The notes beneath the pieces were generated by a model that made no database searches, was not told the origin of the DNA, and saw nothing but the letters and a program-made list of their open reading frames with translations. This document shows, one piece after another, positions 10,113-22,639 of a stretch of 64,000 bases of DNA (the stretch's first letter is position 1; every line of letters begins with the position of its first letter). The stretch covers positions 742,001 through 806,000 of the forward strand of contig NC_088868.1 of the NCBI RefSeq assembly GCF_032884065.1, in the 5' to 3' direction. The position numbers and the translations under genes were made by a program. The DNA is from Artemia franciscana (lineage: Eukaryota > Arthropoda > Branchiopoda > Anostraca > Artemiidae).

Positions 10113-12220
10113 ATGGCACTTGGTATTAACCAAGTGACATATAGCAATCGCAAATTCTGTCGGTCTGTCGGTCCCGGTTTTGCTACTTTAGGTAATTCAA
10201 GGTAAGCTAGGACGATGAAATTTGGCAGGTTTATCAGGGACCGGACCAGATTAAATTAGAAATAGTCGTTTTCCCGATTTGACCATCTGGGGCGGACTGG
10301 GGGGCCCGTTAATTCGGAAAAAATAGAAAAATTGAAGTATTTTTTACTTACGAACGGTTGATCAGATCTTAATGAAATTTGATGTTTGGAAGGTTATTGT
10401 GTCTCAGAGCTGTAATTTTGAATCCCGACCGGATCTGGTGATTCTGGGGGGAGTTGGGAGGGGTAAACCTAAAATCTTGGAAAACACTTAGAGTGGAGGG
10501 ATCGGGATGAAACTTGATGGGGAAAATAAGCACAAGTCCTAGATACATGATTGACATAACCAGAACAGATCCGCTCTCTTTGGGGTAGCTGGGGGGGGGG
10601 TTAATTCTGAAAAACATGGAAACCAAAAACATGGAAAACACTTAGAGTGGAGGGATCGGGATGAAACTTGGTGGAAAAATAAGTACAAGTCCTAGATACA
10701 TGATCGACATAAACCGGAACGGATCCGCTCTCTTTGGGGTAGTTGGGGGGGGGGGGGGGCTAATTCTGAAAAATTAGAAAAAATGAGGTATTTTTAACTT
10801 ACGAACGGGTGATTGGATCTCAATGAAATTTGATATTTAGAAGGATATCGTGTCTCAAAGCTTTAATTATTTTAAATTCTTATTATTTAAGTATTATTAT
10901 TATTCTTATTGTAAGTCCCGACCGGATCTGGTGACATTCGGAGGAGTTTGGGGTGGGGGAACCTAAAATCATGGAAAACGCTTAGATTGGAGGGATCGGG
11001 ATGAAACTTGGTGGGAAAAATAAGCAGAAGTCTTAGATACGTGATTTACATAATTGGAACGGATCCGCTCTATTTGGGGGGGGGGAGTTAATTCTTAAAA
11101 ATTAGAAAAAAGAAAAATAGAAAAATTATAAGTATTTTTAACTTACGAAGGAGGGATCGGACCTTCATAAAACTTCATATTTAGAAGGACCTCGTGACTC
11201 AGATATCTTATTTTAAATCTCAACCGGATCCTGCGTAATTGGAGGGGAGGCAGTTGAGGGGAACCGGAAATCTTAGAAAATACTTAAAGCGGTGAGATCA
11301 GGATGAAACTGGATGGGAAAAATAAGAACCTGTCTAAGACACGTGACTGACATAATCGGACCGGATCTGCTCTCTTTGGTGGAGTTTGGGGGGTGTAATT
11401 TGGAAAATCGAGGTATTTTTAACTTACGAAAGGGTGACCAGATCTTAATGAAATTTGATATTTAGAAGGGTCTTGGGCTTTAAAGCTCTAATTTTAAATT
11501 CCGACCAGATCCTGTGACACTGGGGGGAGTTGGAGAGGGAAACCGTAATTCTTGGAAAACGTAAAAATTGGGGTATTTTTATTTTACGAATAGGTGATCG
11601 GATCTTAATGAAATTTGATATTTAGAAGGAATTCATGTCTCAGAGCTTTTATTTCAAATCCCGACCAGACCTTTTGATATTGGGGGGGGGGGAGTTGGAG
11701 GGGGAAATATTGGAAAACACTTGGAGTGGAGGAACCGGGATGAAGCTTGGTGGATAGAATAAGCAAATGTTCTTGATACGTGACTGGAACCGTACTGGAT
11801 TCGCTCTCTTTGGGGGAGTTGTGGGGAGGGGTTCATTGATTTGGCGAGTTTGGTGCTTCTGGACGTGCTAGGACAATGAAAATTGGTGGGCGTGTCAGGG
11901 AGCTGCACAAATTGACTTGATAAAGTCGTTTTCCAAGATTCGACCATGTGGGGGGCTAAAGGGAGACGAAAAATAAAAAAAAATTAGGTATTTATAACAT
12001 ACGAGTGGGTGATCGGATCTTAATGAATTTTGATATTTAGAAGAACATCGTGACTCAGAGCTCTTATTTTAAATCCTGACCGGCATTAAGCCTCTTATTT
12101 TCCTTTTAAATCAATCTATTGATTCATAGAATTTTGTTAGAGCTCATACCATATGATCTCTTGGCTCTTAGCTCTTCATGCCTCGTCACAAGTGCCATAT
12201 GAGCTCTTAGCTCTTGTTTT
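10113..12220 (+). repeat. R2 repeat copy B (long)
   Basis: Begins with the hairpin GGCACTTGGTATTAACCAAG (stem CACTTGGT / ACCAAGTG), then 'ATTCTGTCGGTCTGTCGGTC' and 'GTTTTGCTACTTTAGG'. It continues through about six variable internal units and ends at GAGCTCTTAGCTCTTG. Units repeat 'GATCGGATCTTAATGAAATT', 'CTTAGAGTGGAGGGATCGGG' and long G runs (up to about 14 G near 10747). No coding potential is visible. It is immediately followed head-to-tail by copy C. Confidence 0.85.
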
Positions 12221-12222
12221 TT

Positions 12223-13510
12223 ATGGCACTTGTTATTTACCAAGTGACATATAGCAATCGCAAATTCTGTCGGTCTGTCTGTCCTGGTTTTGCTAGTTTA
12301 GGCACTTCCAGATAAACTAGGACAATGAAATTTGGCAGGCGTATCAGGGACCAGACCAGATTAAATTAGAAATAGTCATTTTGCCAACTCCACCATCTGG
12401 AGGGGAGTGGGGGACGGTTAATATGGAAAAAAAATGAGGTATTTTTAACTTACGAACACGTGATCGGACCTTAATGAAATTTGATATTTAGAAGGATATC
12501 GGGTATCAGAGCTCTTATTTTAATCCGACCGGATCCGGTTCATTGGGGGGAGTTGAAGGGGAAAACCTAAAATCTTGGAAAATGCTTGGAGTGGAGGGAT
12601 CAGGATGAAACTTGGTGGGGGAAATAAGCACAAGTCTTAGATACGTCATAGACATAACCGGAATGCATCTGCTCTTTTTGGTGGAGTTGGGGGGGGTTGA
12701 TTCTAAAAAATCAGAAAAAAGGTATATTTAACTTGCGACGGAGTGATCGGATCTTAATGAAATTTCATATTTAGAAGGACCTCTTAGAGTGGAGACATCA
12801 GGACGGAACTTGGTGGGAAGAATAAGCACAAGTCCATGATACGTGACTGACATAACCGGACCAGGTCCGATCTCTTTGGGGGAGTTGGGGGTGGGTTATT
12901 CGGAAAAATTAGAAAAAAGAGGTATTTGTAACTTACGAACAGATGATTAGATCTTAATAAAGTTTGATATCTAGAAGGATTTTGTGCTTCAGAACTCTTA
13001 TTTTAAATCCCGACCAGATCCTGTGCCATTGGTGGGGGTTTTAGGGGGAAACCGGAAATCTTGGAAAACGTAAAATTTGAGGTGTCTTTATCTTACGAAT
13101 AGGTGATCGGATCTTAATGAAACTTTATATGTAGAAAGATATTATGTCTCAGATGCACCTTTTTCAATTCAAATCGGATCCGGGGACTTAGGGGGTTGGA
13201 GTGGGAAACAGAAATCTTGGTTACCAAAAATCTTGGAAAACGCTTGGAGTGGAGAGATCGGGATGAAACCAGAAAAATTAGAAAAAAGAGGTATTTTTAA
13301 CTTACGAGTGGGTGATCGGATCTTCATGAATTTTGACATTTAGAAACTCGTGTCTCAGAGCTCTTATTTTCACTCCCGACCGGCATTAAGCCTCTGATTT
13401 TCCTTTTAAGTCAATCTATTGAATCATAGAATTTCGCTAGAGCTAATGCCATGTGAGCTCTCGGCTCTCTCGACCTCGTTACAAGTGCCATATGAGCTTT
13501 TAGCTCTTGT
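12223..13510 (+). repeat. R2 repeat copy C, abutting copy B
   Basis: Starts ATGGCACTTGTTATTTACC (one stem base differs from copy B), then the same 'TCTGTCGGTCTGTC' leader. It has about four internal units and ends CATATGAGCTTTTAGCTCTTG. Only about two bases separate it from copy B, so either one R2 inserted at the tip of another or a multimer was formed. Confidence 0.82.
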
Positions 13511-14634
13511 TTTTTGTAAGGAAGGCTTAAGATTTGAAGAATGTTCTTATAGGTGTATGTCTGGTAACGGCATTTTAAGTTTTAAAAAAGAGGCTTTTAG
13601 TTACCCATTCAAATATGGGCAGGCATGTAAAACATCTCTTTGGTGACCATGGGGCTCAGTGGCCTGAGCCTTGAAGCAGTTTGATAACAAAAAAATATCT
13701 TTCCGAATTCAAGTCGATAAAACCGTTCATTTCTTATTCTTTTTTCGAAGTTCGTGTAATCAGGCCAATTGAGAGCCAGCCCTGGGGACTTGGCTTCGTG
13801 CCGGCTCCCTCTTTACCTTTAATGCAAGATTAAAAATTACAATATACATTTTTATCATTAAATGAACGAAAAATCATCGTGCAGAAACCCTTTGAAGCTG
13901 AGCTCCAAAAGGTACTGCCCCTTTATATCCATCAGCAAGAAATCACCGTGCTCCACCATCTGATGTATATCATATATGCAGCTTTGCCATTGAACGAAAA
14001 AAATCGCTAGATTCTCGAAAAATCACTTAATTAGCGCATAAATTACTAGATTATTGAATAGAAATCACTAGAATTGTAAAACTCTTTATCAATGTAATTA
14101 GTAAATTTTTTCTTTCTTTACCATGTTCTATACAGAAGAAAATACAGGAGAAGGTAAAATTACCCCTACCCCCCCTAGGTGTGGGAAAATACCTTTAGAT
14201 TGATGTTTTTTTTCTAAAGCGAAAATTACCCTTGAAATTTTGAAAAAATACCTTTTTGCATATTTATGTTGATAACATAACAGAATCCTTGCTTCATCCC
14301 TATATTCTCTGGAATTGGTATAGTTGGCTTTTACCCCTATCACTGAAATTGGTCATCAGTGAATTAATCGGAACATTTGCTTTTTCTTTTTAATTTTTTT
14401 CTTGTTGATTCAAGACCTCAGTTTTTTTTTCAAAAATAAAGAAATTATTTTCTTTTCACTCTAGTTGAGCTGGTATAATTACTAAAACACCAAAGAAGTA
14501 GAGATATGTTAATCCTAATGAAATTGCCAAAATATGATGAAAATAGTACTTTAGTTTATATTAGTTGATACAATTATATTATATTATATTATTATAAAAT
14601 ATGGATTATTTTCCCCCTTTATATGGATTATGTT
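13511..14634. other. Unassigned DNA with an R3 scrap
   Basis: No gene recognised. At 14508-14570 'AATCCTAATGAAATTGCCAA' plus 'ATATGATGAAAAT' matches the start of R3. The short minus-strand frame 14128-14343 has no recognisable domain. Confidence 0.45.
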
Positions 14635-15530
14635 GATGGACTTTGTCTTATGGAGCACTGGAAAGGCAATAGGAGATCACGGAATGAAAAAGGCAGGAAA
14701 AACTCTCCTTGACTTAGATTATGCAGATGATTTAAGATTACTAGATGAAAGTGTGAGTAAAATGAATGAACTTTTAGAGGTTTTGTGAGTTCAGGGTGCT
14801 AGAATAGGTTTGAAAATTATTGTTAAGAAGACTAAGTCACTAAGGCTAGGAATAAGTGAAGACGAAAAGTTGACGTTGGGTAACGAAAAGATTGGTCAAG
14901 TGGGCAGCTTTAAGTGGCAGTATTATTGGTAAAGTATTATTATTATTGGTCAGGTTGGCAGTATTATTGGTAAAAACGGTGGAAGTAGTGAAGATGTTAG
15001 AAGAGGAATAGCCAAGGCTCAGGTGGTTTCTTAACAATTAAAAAAAAAGTTTGGAAGAACAGGAAGATGAGTCTGCAAACCAAGATTAGAATATTAGAAG
15101 GTACAGTGATGACAGTGGCCAAATATGTCTCTGTTTTCCAGAAGATTGCTTACGGGTTGTTCTGGGTACCCGGCTGACTGACCGTATTTTAATCAGTAGG
15201 CTATACGAAAAAATATGGTTCAATTCTGCTTTTTAGGGCTACAACGAAAGAAAGGTTGAAATAGCTAGGCCATGTTCTACGGATGAAGGATGACAGATTG
15301 CCGAAGATTGTCCTTTTCGGCCAACCGTCTAGGGCTAAAAGGAAAGCAGGTCGTCCTCGTACGGGATGGGAGGATACCATAAAGAAAGATTTAAAGGAAA
15401 TGGGAACTTCCTGGGAGGGTGTAAAGAGGGAGGCTTTGAATAGATTGGGATCGAGGAGGAGCCTGCGTAGCTGTATTGGCCTTGGGCGGCTTGGTGCTGC
15501 GGTGAGTTGTTATTAGTAGTAGTATAATAA
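14635..15530 (+). pseudogene. LINE reverse transcriptase fragment, degenerate
   Basis: Translation across several frames gives SLDLDYADDL-like text (the RT catalytic YADD), KMNELLEVL, 'KKTKSLRLGISEDEKLTLGN', and then an open C-terminal frame (15283-15516). The last contains MKDDRLPKIVLFGQPSRAKR and ends LGRLGAAVSCY. It is the same family as 22640-27600. The copy lacks everything upstream of the YADD region, has internal stops, and contains a local duplication around 14920-14970 (repeats of 'AGTATTATTGGTAAA'). The tail is a TAGTAGTAG-type microsatellite at about 15510-15525. It is a 5'-truncated, dead non-LTR retrotransposon. Confidence 0.88.
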
Positions 15531-15571
15531 AATTATTAGGGCAATATATTTGAAAATTAGGGGTTGTGGGA

Positions 15572-15720
15572 CAGGGGCATCGTTTGAGGGGGGGGCAAGT
15601 GGATAATTACCCTCTCCCTAATTATATGGAGAACAAATTTTAATATATCCCATGCCCCTTGACGATCTTGATATGGACCCCACTTCTACCCCGAATAAAA
15701 ATACTTGTGATTTGCCACTG
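15572..15720 (+). mobile_element. hAT-like MITE, 149 bp
   Basis: Starts CAGGGGCATCGTTTGAGG, ends GATTTGCCACTG, with the shared core 'CCCATGCCCCTTGAC' and 'ATGGACCCC'. Flanks TTGTGGGA and GTGTAGGG match at 5 of 8 positions. It belongs with the elements at 9358 and 28253. Confidence 0.6.
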
Positions 15721-15869
15721 GTGTAGGGGTAAGGTAGCTTAACCTCTCTTAACCTAGCCTCACAACACCCCCCCCCCAATGCACAAATATATAGCCCAAG
15801 TTATACAAGTTCAAGGCATTCAACAATTATTGAGAAGAAAAGGGAGGTGGTAGGGGGGCTAGTAGCCGT

Positions 15870-16345
15870 CTGATATTTTTGTTCAATAGAATGCACACCA
15901 GAAATTTCCGTTCAAATGAGCCCTCTCCCGATGTACTAGGATCGCTGGCTCGATACAACTGACCCTGGAAAAACAGCAAAAATTAACACGCATCCGTGGT
16001 TTTTCTTCTGGCAAATAATACGAATTCAACACTGATAGCGAAATTTTGCTAGTAGGGGCTTAAAACCTCTACAGCACGGTTCTCTGATACGTCGAATCTA
16101 ACGGTTAAATTTTAGTTAAAATTCTTTGACTTTTAGCGGGTGTTTCCTCCCTCTTTCAGGCAAATTTTAGCAGTTTCCTGTAGCCTTTTATTTGTAAAAC
16201 TAAGCCTAATGAATCTTATATTTTTGGAATCAACATAATAAACCGGTGATACATTGATTGATTGCAAAATTTCGTTTCTAAAGTTTTGGTTACTATTGTC
16301 GGCCCATTCTAAGAGTTCGTTACCATAAACTGTTTGATATGTTAG
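15870..16345 (-). repeat. Old, diverged R1 end
   Basis: Follows the R1 order seen elsewhere: 'GAGCCCTCTC', 'CACGCATCCGTG', 'TCTTCTGGCAAA', 'GGTTCTCTGATACG', 'GACTTTTAG.GGGTGTTTCC', 'GTTTTGGTTACTATTG', 'GAGTTCGTTACC', 'AACTGTTTGATA'. It has many substitutions compared with the copies at 20238 or 35711, so it is an older insertion. The minus-strand frame 16133-16348 lies wholly within it. Confidence 0.7.
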
Positions 16346-16889
16346 CACAAAAATCCGAAAACCTAAAGAATAGGACGTTATCTGCGCTTATTATCAATTA
16401 CAAATAAGAGACTTTGGGGAATTATTGGAGTTTTGATTAGATATTAGAAGTAAAGACTAAAACTTTTAGACAATTCCCAGAGTAGATATCCCCCTCTTTC
16501 CTTCCAACCGATTCAGTCATCAAACTACAATCAATTTAATGTATCTAGTTATATTACATATTCTATAAAAAAAAGCACCAAGTCCTATTTACTTTTTCAA
16601 CGATTTCTTTTTTCATTTAGAAAATTATATTTAATGTTTTCTTTCCTTCTTACTTTTCAATGACTCCAGTTCTTTTCTAGTTGCAGATAGAGGGTGTATT
16701 CATATTCACTATTCACTCCATTTGCAAAGGTTTTAACAGAAGAAAATACAATTTAGGACTGTTAGATAATAGAGAGAAAAAACCATAAATATGAAGTCAA
16801 AAATTTGACCTAAACAAATTTTGTGAAATAGGAAGTATAGAACATTTCTGCAATTTCATGATACAATAGTTTCGCCTTTTATCTTGATT
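16346..16889. other. Unassigned DNA
   Basis: AT-rich sequence with no gene or repeat recognised. Confidence 0.45.
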
Positions 16890-19800
16890 AAATAAAAAAG
16901 ACAAGTTTTTTTAAATGAAAGTAAGGAGCAACATTAAAACTGAAAACGAACAGAAATTATTCCGTATATGAAAGGGGCTTTTCCTCCTCAACGCCTCACT
17001 CTTTTCGCTAAAGTTTGACTCTTTCTCTTAACTCTATTTTTAAAACAGTAAGAAACTTTAGCGTAAAGAGCGGGGCGTTGAGGAGGAAAAGCCCCTTTCA
17101 TATGCGGAGTAATTTCTGTTCGTTTTAAGTTTCAATGTTTCTCTTTACTTTCATTTAAAAAACATGTTTTTTTTTTATTTAATTTCTGAACGTTTTTGAA
17201 TTAATGCATGTTTTGATCTTGGCTCTCCGCACATAAATAATTAAAACGAAATTTCCATATTAATTAATTACAATTAATCGGAAGATTTTGAGAAAAAAGG
17301 AGCGAGGGAGGAGGCTTAGTTGCCCTCCAAGTTTTTGACTACTTAAAAAAGAAACTAGAACTTTTGATTTTCTAGAAACGTTTTCATTGGTAAAATGTAC
17401 GTAACTTATTTAACGAACTTCTAAATTCGTATGTTTTTATTGCGTATATGAGGGGTTTCAACCTTCGTCGCTCTTTAACACTAAAGCTTAGATTTTGTCC
17501 CTATCCCTCAAGAATGACCTCTGAATCACAAAGGCCATAGAATAAGTAGTTTAAATTACTAAAAATACTTTAGCGTAAAGAGTGAGGTATAAAGAGGAGG
17601 TAAACCCCTCATATGCGTAATAATTTTTGTTTGTTTTATGTTTTAATACTGCTCCTTACTTTCAGTACAAAAAACTTTTCTTATTTTTTCATTGTTTTTT
17701 CAAATAATGCTAGAAAATCCTGCGTCCCTTCATTGAAATTCTCTTCCCCCATGAGAAGTTTCTCCATGGAACTATCCTCCCACGTAATCCCCCTCAACTC
17801 TCCCTCCCCCTAAACCAACAAATCCCCCCTGAAAACGTCTATACACTTCCTAGTAACCATTACAATATGTAAACACAGGTCAAAGTTTGCAACTTGCAGC
17901 CCCTCCCACGGGGACAGCGGGGGAGTAAGCCGTCCCTAAAGACATAGTTATTAGGTTTTTCGACTATGGTGAATAAAAAATAGCTATCTCAGAATTCTGA
18001 TCCGCTGACTTTTGGGAAAAAATGAGCGAGGGAGGGGGCCTAGGTGCCCTCCAATTTTTTTTCGTCACTTAAAAAGGGAACTAGAACTTTTAATTTCCGT
18101 CAGAATGAGCCCTCTTGCGACATTCTAGGACCACTCAGTCGATACGATCACCCCTGGGGAAAAAAAAACAAAAAAACAAACAAAACAAGAGCTAAGAGCT
18201 CATATGGCACTTGTGACGAGGCGAGAAGAGCTAAGAGCCAAGAGATCATATGGTATGAGCTCTAACAAAATTCTATGAATCAATAGATTGATTTAAAAAC
18301 GAAAATAAGAGGCTTAATGCCGGTCAGGATTTAAAATAAGAGCTCTGAGTCACGATGTCCTTCTAAATATCAAAATTCATTTAAGATCCGATCACCCACT
18401 CGTAAGTTATAAATACCCAATTTTTTTCTAATTTTTCCTCTCCCTTTAGCCCCCCAGATGGTCGAATCTGGGAAAACGACTTTATCAAGTCAGATTGTGC
18501 AGCTCCCTGACGCGCCTACCAATTTTCATCGTCCTAGCACGTCCAGAAGCACCAAACTCGCCAAATCACTGAACCCCTCCCCCTAACTCCCCCAAAGAGA
18601 GCGAATCTAGTACGATTCTGTCAATCACGCATCAAGGACATTTGTTTATTCTATCCACCAAGCTTCATCCCGATTCCTCCACTCCAAGCGTTTTCCAAGA
18701 TTTCCCCCTCCAACTCCCCCCAATGTCAAAAGATCTGGTCGGGATTTGAAATAAGAGCTCTGAGACATGAATTCCTTCTAAAAATCAAATTTCATTAAGA
18801 TCCGATCATCTATACGTAAGATAAAAATACCCCAATTTTCACGTTTTACATGAATTCCGGTTTCCCCTTCCAACTCCCCCCCCCAATGTCACAGGATCTG
18901 GTCGGAGTTTAAAATTAGAACTTTAAAGCACAAGATCCTTCTAAATATCAAATTTCATTAAGATCTGGTCACCCATTCGTAAGTTACAAATACCTCAATT
19001 TTCAAAATTAACCCCCCCCCCCCCCCCCAATTCCACCAAAGAGAGCAGATCCGGTCCGGTTATGTCAGTCACGTATCTAGGACTTGTGCTTATTTTTCCC
19101 ACTAAGTTTCATCCCGATCCCTCCACTCTAAGTGTTTTCCAAGTTTTAGGTTTCCCCCTCCCAATTTCCCCCCCCCCCCCAATGTCACCAGATCCAGTCA
19201 GGTTTAAAATAAGAGCTCAGAGACACGATATCCTTCTAAATATCAAATTTCATTGAGATCCGATTACCCGTTCGTAAGTTAAAATACTTAATTTTTTCTA
19301 ATTTTTCAGAATTACCCCCCCCCCCCCCTTCAACTACCCCAAAGAGAGCGGATCTGTTCCGGTTTATGTCAATCATGTATCTAGGACTTGTACTTATTTT
19401 TCCCATCAAGTTTCATCCCAATCCCTCCACTCTAAGTGTTTTCCGAGATTTTAGGTTTCCCCCTCCAACTCTCCCCAATGTCATCAGATCCGGTCGGGAT
19501 TTAAAATAAGAGCTCTGAGACAAATTATCCTTCTAAATATCAAATTTCATTAAGATCCCATCACCCGTTCGTAAGTTAAAAATACTTCATTTTTCTATTT
19601 TTTCCGAATTAACTGGCCCCCCACTCCCCCCCCATATGGTCAAATCGGAAAAACTATTTCTAATTTAATCTGGTCCGGTCCCTGATACGCTTGCCAAATT
19701 TCATCGTCCTAGCTTACCTGGACGTGCCTAAAGTAGCAAAACCGGGACCGACAGACAGACCGACAGAATTTGCGATTGCTATATGTCACTTGGTTAATAC

Positions 19801-20238
19801 CAAGTGCCATAAAAACAAATAAACACGCATCCGTGTTTAAACACGCATCTGTCTTCTGGCAAAAAATTCGAAATTCCACATTTTTGTAGATAGGATCTTG
19901 AAACTTCTAAAATAAGGTTCTCTGATACGCTGAATCTGATGGTTTGATTTTCGTTAAGATTGTATGACTTTTAGGGGGTGTTTCCCCCTATTTTTTAAAA
20001 TGAGGCAAATTTTCTCAGGCTCGTAACTTTTGATGGGTATAACTGATCTTGATGAAACTTATATATTTAAAATCAGCATTTAAATGCAATTCTTTTGATG
20101 TAACTATTGGTATCAAAATTGATAACAATTTTTTTTTTAATATTAATATTGATGTAACTATTTTCCTTTTTTAGAGTTTCGGTTACTATTGAGCCGGGTC
20201 GCTCCTTACTACTGTTCATCACCACGAACTGTTTGATG
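16890..20238 (-). repeat. R1 copy, nearly complete, split by R2
   Basis: From left: palindromic module (about 16913-17155), then the usual R1 blocks to '...CGATACGATCACCCCTGGGG' and an A-rich tract at about 18180. R2 copy D is inserted there. R1 resumes at about 19816 with 'ATAAACACGCATC' and 'TCTGTCTTCTGGC', and ends at the terminal hairpin '...CACCACGAACTGTTTGA' near 20238. Without R2 the element would be about 1.7 kb. No long reading frame is present. Confidence 0.82.
18186..19815 (-). repeat. R2 repeat copy D, nested in R1
   Basis: Reverse orientation: begins CAAGAGCTAAGAGCTCATAT, runs through about five internal units, and ends with GTCACTTGGTTAATACCAAG then TGCCATAAAAAC. The R1 text on the two sides is what the uninterrupted R1 copies at 59340 and 62810 carry around an A/C-rich tract. 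That defines the R2 ends to within a few bases and shows R2 moves as a unit. No clear target duplication is visible because the site is low-complexity. Confidence 0.85.
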
Positions 20239-21694
20239 ATAACGCTGTGATGTCTATATCTGATACGGAAATACGGTGAAAAATCAAAAGTTTCAGAGGT
20301 GGCATATTTGCATAAATGTAAATTTGGAACATATTAGGATCTGCATTTCGATTGAATTCGATTGAATCATGAATCCATACGCTATATTTTAAAAATCACT
20401 AGATTGACCAAAAAAATCAGTTGTTTCACAACAAAAATCACTATATATCACTAGCTAGATAAAAAACAGTAGGCAACATAAAAAATCAATAGAAATAGTG
20501 ATAAGTCACTAGGGATGGCAACCCTGAACGTTTCGTACGCTTCGTAGAGCCTCTTCTTTCCGCGACATGACGCACTTTGGTAGTTATATATGTTACTTAT
20601 GCATGGGACGCTTCCGCTCCCCAAGGTTGACGTCACCTGGTGCATATGACATTCAGTAGTTGATAAGCCATCACCCTCTTCTTGAAGGCCCAGCCTTGCC
20701 ACTTTTTCTTATTTGTTATCTAAAAGAAAGACATAAAATGAAAAGAAGAGAGATATAAAACCCCAAAAGGGTAAACAACGCTACTTAGTATATATTAGGG
20801 TTAATGAGCACCAGTGAGTCACATTCTAGCAATTGAATCACCAATACCAATAGATCAAAATTGAAAATACTTCGCCTCCCTATATTAAAGAAAAACAAGT
20901 GAGTACTTGTGCTTACTTTTTCCTTACAATCTCAAGCAGTGATTATTCTTGGGGAAGAATTAATTGCAGTGCCCCCTCCCGACTCAAACATAAACAAAAA
21001 AGCTGAATCAAAGTGAAAAATTTGATCAAATTGGGAACTCCCCCACTCTGACGCAACTTCCCTCAGCCACGGCACCCGGGGAAGCTGGCCCTAATCGGAC
21101 CCCCTTTGAACGGCTCTGGATCTCTTCAAAAGGTCTATTTAACCTCAAAAGGTCTTTTTAACCAAAATTTCTTTCGATGTTCATCCTTACCCCGACATCG
21201 TCGGGGTGACAGTCCTTTTGGAAATAAAGCAACCCATTTGCAGCCAAACAACTTGTGGGTTTATTTTTATCATCCAGATAATACAGAATGACGCCAAAGG
21301 AAACCGCAAACCAAGACGCAGTTTGCAAAAAAAAAAAACAAAAAAACATTGTGATTAATAAATAAAATTTGTACCGTGTCTATGATAAATTCTATATAAT
21401 CAGTGGGAGCAAAGAACCCTTCCTTGAAGAAATTATTGGCCTGAAACGATTTCGGTTATGATGCATAAGAATATAAAGGTAAGAATACTTAAAAAAAATA
21501 TATATATATTTACCCCCTAGTCAGATCCGCTTTGGAAATATTTGTTTGAATTATAATTTTAATTACTTACTTATACTTACTTATTCTTACTTACGACACG
21601 ACTGCCTGTCCATAGACTATTCTTTTCGGTTGAATGTGTATGGCTATGCTGTTTGACCTATATAATTGGATGGGTGAGTAGGGTTAAGGCCTCG
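20239..21694. other. Unassigned DNA
   Basis: No gene recognised. The frame 20451-20702 (minus) and the opposite overlapping frames 21106-21349 have no recognisable motifs. A short 'TTACTTACTTAT' tandem lies near 21560-21595. Confidence 0.45.
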
Positions 21695-21856
21695 TTCAAG
21701 TACTTATCTATCTTAATTACTAAAGTAGGATAACAGTCTTCTTTTCTCTTTCTGTCTTTCTTTTTTGTTTTTACTTTTTATGTTCGGTTGTGTAATGAGT
21801 GTTTGTTTCTGTGTTTGTGCTGTTGCATTAGCAATTTTTTTTCAATATGTTTATAC

Positions 21857-21947
<91 letters not shown>

Positions 21948-22101
21948 TAGTGAAAAAAAATCACTAATGCAACAGCACAAACACAGAAACAAACACTCAT
22001 TACACAACCGAACATAAAAAGTAAAAACAAAAAAGAAAGACAGAAAGAGAAAGGAAGACTGTTATCCTACTTTAGTCATTAAGATAGATAAGTACTTGAA
22101 C
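21695..22101. repeat. Long palindrome centred on a TA microsatellite
   Basis: The left arm (TTCAAGTACTTATCTATCTT ... GTGCTGTTGCATTAG, about 21695-21850) is repeated almost exactly inverted on the right (CTAATGCAACAGCAC ... AAGATAGATAAGTACTTGAA, about 21962-22101). The (TA)n tract at 21854-21943 sits between the arms. Arms are about 140-155 bp with very few differences. It could be a fold-back or MITE element whose centre expanded as a microsatellite. No ends with target duplication were defined. Confidence 0.85.
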
Positions 22102-22105
<4 letters not shown>

Positions 22106-22176
<71 letters not shown>

Positions 22177-22185
22177 ATATACATA

Positions 22186-22273
<88 letters not shown>

Positions 22274-22277
22274 CATA

Positions 22278-22337
<60 letters not shown>
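22106..22337. repeat. Compound TA microsatellite
   Basis: About 230 bp of alternating TA, interrupted twice by 'ATAATATACATAGAATATAT' spaced about 92 bp apart, which implies a duplication inside the tract. The 97-residue Tyr-Ile open frame on the minus strand is only this repeat translated. Confidence 0.95.
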
Positions 22338-22340
<3 letters not shown>

Positions 22341-22639
22341 CTCTTTACTCGTAAATGCGTGATAATCAACATTGGTAATTCAAGATTTCCGTTTTCTAGC
22401 TATATCTACGAGCTAGAAAAGACCAAACAGCAGCTTTTAGAAACAATAAGAATTTCCAAATATCTTAAGAACATAATATGGTAGGAGAATTTGGATTGAA
22501 GGAACTAATATGTCTTGCTTTCTTGGAAGGGGGGTAGAGTATAAATCTTTTTGCTTAATTTATGTTGAAGAAGATTTAGAATGGAGTATTGGCAGTGACC
22601 AAGTACACATGGGGTGTAATAGTGCTGTTAGTACTACTA

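Noticed and set aside
22079..22372. 97-residue Tyr-Ile open frame, and the similar frames at 32590-32807 and 35973-36188
   Set aside because: They are translated TA microsatellites.
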